Assembly: GCA_018261615.1 (NCBI GenBank)
Contig: JAGTSE010000008.1
Coordinates: 51,884-115,883, forward strand
DNA from: Pseudomonadota bacterium
GTDB taxonomy: Bacteria > Pseudomonadota > Gammaproteobacteria > Enterobacterales > Enterobacteriaceae
Direction of reading: 5' to 3'
DNA: 64,000 nt
A program made the position numbers and the translations under genes. Below are positions 61,066-64,000 of this stretch, in pieces. The notes under the pieces were generated by a model. The model did not search any database and had not been told where the DNA came from. It saw only the letters and a program-made list of their open reading frames with translations. Each line of letters starts with the position of its first letter. Within the stretch, counting starts at the first letter, position 1.

Positions 61066-61881
61066 TTACCAGCCTTTCACCGCGCCGCCATTGAAGACTT
61101 TGTTCGCCGCTTCGTTTACTTCATCTGACTGGTAAGCCTGAACGAATTTTTTCACGTTTTCCGCGTCTTTGTTATCTTCGCGGGCAACGATCAGGTTCAC
61201 GTACGGGGAGTCTTTATCTTCAACGAAGATACCGTCTTTTGCCGGAGTCAGACCGATCTGGCTGGCGTAAGTGGTGTTGATCACTGCCAGTGCAATCTGT
61301 GCGTCATCCAGAGAGCGCGGCAGTTGCGGCGCTTCCAGCTCAACAATCTTCAGGTTTTTCGGGTTTTCGGTGATATCCAGTACGGTTGGCATCAAACCCA
61401 CGCCGTCTTTCAGTTTGATCAGACCTTGTTTCTGCAACAGCAGTAGGGAACGGCCGAGGTTAGTCGGATCGTTTGGTACGGCAACCTGAGAACCATCCTG
61501 CAATTCAGACAGAGATTTGATTTTTTTGGAGTAGCCCGCAATCGGATAAACAAAAGTGTTGCCGACTGGAACCAGTTTGAAACCGCGATCTTTGATCTGC
61601 TGATCAAGGTATGGTTTGTGCTGGAAGGCGTTTGCATCGATATCGCCTTTGCTCAGTGCTTCGTTTGGCAGTACATAGTCGTTAAAAGTCACCAGTTCAA
61701 CGTTGAGGCCATATTTCTCTTTCGCAACTTTCTGTGCTACTTCGGCAACCTGCTGTTCAGCACCAACAATCACACCGACTTTGATGTGATTCGGATCCTT
61801 TTCATCCTGGCCGCATCCGGCCAGCACCAGAGAACCAAGCAGAGCACCTACGGCTGCAAAGGTCTTGAATTTAAAAGCCAT
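61066..61881 (-). CDS. metQ: Methionine-binding lipoprotein MetQ
   Basis: MetQ is the substrate-binding component for D- and L-methionine. Its signal peptide ends LVLAGC with lipidated Cys23. The mature NlpA-family protein shows KVGVIVGAEQQVAEVAQKVA and NAFQHKPYLDQQ. The product is 271 residues as in E. coli. It is last in the metN-metI-metQ operon, with 39 bp between metI and metQ. Confidence 0.97.
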   Translation of the reverse strand: MAFKFKTFAAVGALLGSLVLAGCGQDEKDPNHIKVGVIVGAEQQVAEVAQKVAKEKYGLNVELVTFNDYVLPNEALSKGDIDANAFQHKPYLDQQIKDRGFKLVPVGNTFVYPIAGYSKKIKSLSELQDGSQVAVPNDPTNLGRSLLLLQKQGLIKLKDGVGLMPTVLDITENPKNLKIVELEAPQLPRSLDDAQIALAVINTTYASQIGLTPAKDGIFVEDKDSPYVNLIVAREDNKDAENVKKFVQAYQSDEVNEAANKVFNGGAVKGW

Positions 61882-61920
61882 GTTATTTCCCTTCTCTCAG
61901 AGTCGTTATGTTGTGTAACG

Positions 61921-62574
61921 TTATTTGTGCGTCACAGCCCGGACGATACGATCGCCCGCGAACTGAATTAAGTAAACCAGAACCACGAGTAATATCAGTA
62001 CGGTATTCATCACTAATGGGTTATAGGTCACATAGCCATACTGGATCCCCAGTTGCCCCAGACCGCCAGCGCCAACGGCACCGCCCATTGCGGAATAACC
62101 GACGAGGGTAATTAGCGTAATGGTCGCTGCATTAATGAGTCCCGGTAGCGCTTCCGGCAACAGCACTTTGCGGATGATCTGCATCGGCGTTGCGCCCATC
62201 GCACGGGAAGCTTCAATCAAGCCTGCCGGCAACTCCAGCAGGGTGTTTTCCACCATACGGGCGATAAACGGCGCGGCGCCAACCGTCAGCGGCACAATGA
62301 CGGCGTACAGACCAATTGAGGTGCCGACAATCACGCGCGTGAAAGGAATCATCCAGACCAGCAAAATAATAAACGGTATGGAACGGAAAATGTTTACCAG
62401 CGCAGAAATCACCCGATACAGGCCCGGGTTCTGCATGATCTGACCTGGACGCGTGACATACAGCAGCACGCCAAACGGCAGACCCACGACAAACCCCAGC
62501 AGGCCGGAGGCAAAGGTCATAAACAGTGTTTCCCAGATGCTGCGGGCAAAGAGCCACATCATTGCCTCAGACAT
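61921..62574 (-). CDS. metI: Methionine ABC transporter permease MetI
   Basis: MetI is the inner-membrane permease, with about five helices and the EAA loop ([22 protein letters not shown]; key residues EASRAMGAT) that docks on MetN. The product is 217 residues, as in E. coli. The ATG at 62574 overlaps the end of metN by 8 bp, so translation is coupled. Confidence 0.97.
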   Translation of the reverse strand: MSEAMMWLFARSIWETLFMTFASGLLGFVVGLPFGVLLYVTRPGQIMQNPGLYRVISALVNIFRSIPFIILLVWMIPFTRVIVGTSIGLYAVIVPLTVGAAPFIARMVENTLLELPAGLIEASRAMGATPMQIIRKVLLPEALPGLINAATITLITLVGYSAMGGAVGAGGLGQLGIQYGYVTYNPLVMNTVLILLVVLVYLIQFAGDRIVRAVTHK

Positions 62575-63598
62575 AACCGAGTACCTCTATTTTTACATGG
62601 TGTTCCTGCAGCCAGGCGATGGCCGCCTGGGTATCCTGCTGAGTGCCGTGCATTTCCGTCAGCATAATGCCGAACTTCACGCCGCCCGCGTAATCCATCT
62701 GCGCGCTAATAATGTTGTTGTTCACGTTGAAACGACGCGCGGTTTCAGACAACAGCGGTGCATCCACCGACTGACCGGTAAACTCCATACGCAGCATAGG
62801 TACGCTGTCAGCCTGCGGTTTCTGCTGCAAGCGTTGTGCATAATCTTCCGGAATATCGAGATGCAGCGTGGACTGAATAAACTGCTGCGCCAGCGGCGTT
62901 TTCGGATGGGAAAAGACTTCGCTCACTGTATCCTGCTCAATCAATTCACCATTGCTGATAACGGCCACGCAGTCGCAAATGCGCTTAACCACATCCATCT
63001 CGTGGGTGATCAGCAGAATGGTCAGACCAAGGCGACGGTTGATGTCTTTCAGCAATTCAAGAATGGAACGGGTTGTTGCCGGATCCAGCGCGCTGGTGGC
63101 TTCGTCGCACAGCAGCACTTTCGGGTTACTGGCTAGCGCACGGGCGATCGCCACTCGCTGTTTTTGCCCTCCGGAGAGGTTGGCCGGATAGCTGTCATGT
63201 TTATCGTCAAGACCGACCAGATCAAGCAGTTCTTTTACCCGGCGATTGATCTCGTCACGCGGGGTATTATCCAGCTCCAGCGGTAATGCGACGTTACCGA
63301 AAACGGTGCGCGATGCCATCAGATTAAAGTGCTGGAAGATCATGCCAATTTGGCGACGAGCTTTAGTTAATTCCGCTTCAGAGAGTTTGGTCAGTTCCTG
63401 GCCATCGACCAGCACACTGCCTTGCGTCGGACGCTCAAGCAGGTTAACGCAACGGATAAGCGTACTTTTCCCCGCACCTGATGCGCCAATAACGCCATAA
63501 ATTTGACCAGCGGGAACATGCAGGCTGACGTTGTTCAGCGCCTGTATAGTACGGTTCCCCTGCTGGAACACTTTGGTAATATTCGAAAGTTTAATCAT
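62567..63598 (-). CDS. metN: Methionine ABC transporter ATP-binding protein MetN
   Basis: MetN is the ATPase of the methionine importer. Walker A is GASGAGKST (38-46), then the signature LSGGQKQR, Walker [13 protein letters not shown] and the His switch [10 protein letters not shown]. The C-terminal NIL (C2) domain, about 265-343, binds methionine and inhibits transport when the cell is replete. The product is 343 residues as in E. coli. It heads metNIQ and is divergent from gmhB; a MetJ box lies 84 bp upstream. Confidence 0.98.
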   Translation of the reverse strand: MIKLSNITKVFQQGNRTIQALNNVSLHVPAGQIYGVIGASGAGKSTLIRCVNLLERPTQGSVLVDGQELTKLSEAELTKARRQIGMIFQHFNLMASRTVFGNVALPLELDNTPRDEINRRVKELLDLVGLDDKHDSYPANLSGGQKQRVAIARALASNPKVLLCDEATSALDPATTRSILELLKDINRRLGLTILLITHEMDVVKRICDCVAVISNGELIEQDTVSEVFSHPKTPLAQQFIQSTLHLDIPEDYAQRLQQKPQADSVPMLRMEFTGQSVDAPLLSETARRFNVNNNIISAQMDYAGGVKFGIMLTEMHGTQQDTQAAIAWLQEHHVKIEVLGYV

Positions 63599-63681
63599 TA
63601 GATTATTTTTATCGTATAAGAGTTAGCCGTGGCATTTTGTTCTGCCGGTTACGGGCATACCCGTAAACAGAGCGGATGGTA

Positions 63682-63697
63682 AGGCATCCAGACGTCT
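63682..63697 (-). promoter_or_regulatory. MetJ operator (two adjacent MET boxes) of metNIQ
   Basis: AGACGTCT at 63690-63697 is a perfect MET box, and the adjoining 8 bp (63682-63689, GGATGCCT on the minus strand) match 5 of 8. Tandem 8-bp boxes are the MetJ-SAM binding arrangement and repress metNIQ in related enterics. Confidence 0.8.
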
Positions 63698-63785
63698 AAA
63701 TCAATGTCGCTCGCAATGATGAGCACTTTCCTGTGTTGCGAAACATGAGATACTAATCTTCTATGCCTTTTTCAGGAGTAAACCC

Positions 63786-64000
63786 GTGGCAAAGTCAGTA
63801 CCCGCTATTTTCCTCGATCGTGATGGCACGATTAATGTTGATCATGGCTACGTGCATGAGATCGATAACTTCGAATTTATTGATGGCGTCATTGAGGCCA
63901 TGCGCGAACTTAAAGAGATGGGCTATGCGCTGGTGTTGGTAACGAACCAGTCTGGTATTGCTCGCGGTAAATTTACCGAAGCGCAGTTTGAAACGCTAAC
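63786..64000 (+). CDS. gmhB: D-glycero-beta-D-manno-heptose 1,7-bisphosphate 7-phosphatase (N-terminal part)
   Basis: GmhB removes the C7 phosphate in synthesis of ADP-heptose for the LPS inner core. The first 71 codons are present and run off the window. The HAD-family motif I FLDRDGT gives nucleophile D11 and acid D13, and motif II is VTNQSG. The GTG start (63786, MAKSVPAIF) is the one used in E. coli, with AGGAG upstream. It is divergent from metN. Confidence 0.96.
   Translation, partial: MAKSVPAIFLDRDGTINVDHGYVHEIDNFEFIDGVIEAMRELKEMGYALVLVTNQSGIARGKFTEAQFETL

Overview
The window is chromosomal DNA of a member of the Enterobacteriaceae. Gene order from the 3' end of yadH to the start of gmhB follows the Escherichia coli K-12 map almost gene for gene. 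Protein lengths and motifs match E. coli closely, but the sequences are not identical. An ERIC element and several non-ATG starts at conserved enteric positions agree with this. The exact genus (Enterobacter, Kosakonia, Klebsiella, Citrobacter or a relative) cannot be fixed by reading alone. Relative to K-12 as I know it, yadI, yadD, the yad fimbrial cluster, yaeI and yaeF are absent from their usual places.

Layout. 1-8.6 kb: end of yadH, yadE, pantothenate/folate genes panD, panC, panB and folK, then pcnB, gluQ, dksA, sfsA and thpR, mostly on the minus strand. 8.7-13.8 kb: hrpB and mrcB. 13.8-16.4 kb: a wrecked ferrichrome operon in which only fhuC is intact. 16.4-22 kb: hemL, clcA, erpA, yadS, btuF, mtnN. 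22-31.7 kb: dgt, degP, cdaR, yaeH, dapD, glnD, an ERIC element, map. 31.7-51.5 kb: the dense plus-strand core rpsB-tsf-pyrH-frr-dxr-uppS-cdsA-rseP-bamA-skp-lpxD-fabZ-lpxA-lpxB-rnhB-dnaE-accA, covering translation, isoprenoid and undecaprenyl carriers, phospholipid, outer-membrane assembly, lipid A, fatty acids and DNA replication. 51.6-57.9 kb: ldcC, yaeR, tilS, rof, yaeP, yaeQ, arfB, nlpE. 58-63.6 kb: minus-strand proS, trmO, rcsF and the metNIQ methionine importer. The window ends inside gmhB.

How the genes work together. Envelope biogenesis dominates: lipid A (lpxD, lpxA, lpxB, fabZ), outer-membrane protein folding and quality control (bamA, skp, degP, rseP), peptidoglycan (mrcB, uppS) and envelope-stress sensing (nlpE, rcsF). 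The degP promoter has a clear sigma-E signature.

No previously undescribed system was found. The clearest anomaly is the fhu locus: fhuA has lost about 620 internal codons and carries a 7-bp tandem duplication that shifts its frame, and fhuD and fhuB are fused through at least two deletions, leaving fhuC as an intact orphan ATPase. Smaller points of interest are the AUU start of pcnB, an 18-bp tandem duplication before panC, a nested palindrome resembling IS3-family ends where K-12 has yaeF, and three related CCCTCTCCC palindromes between genes.
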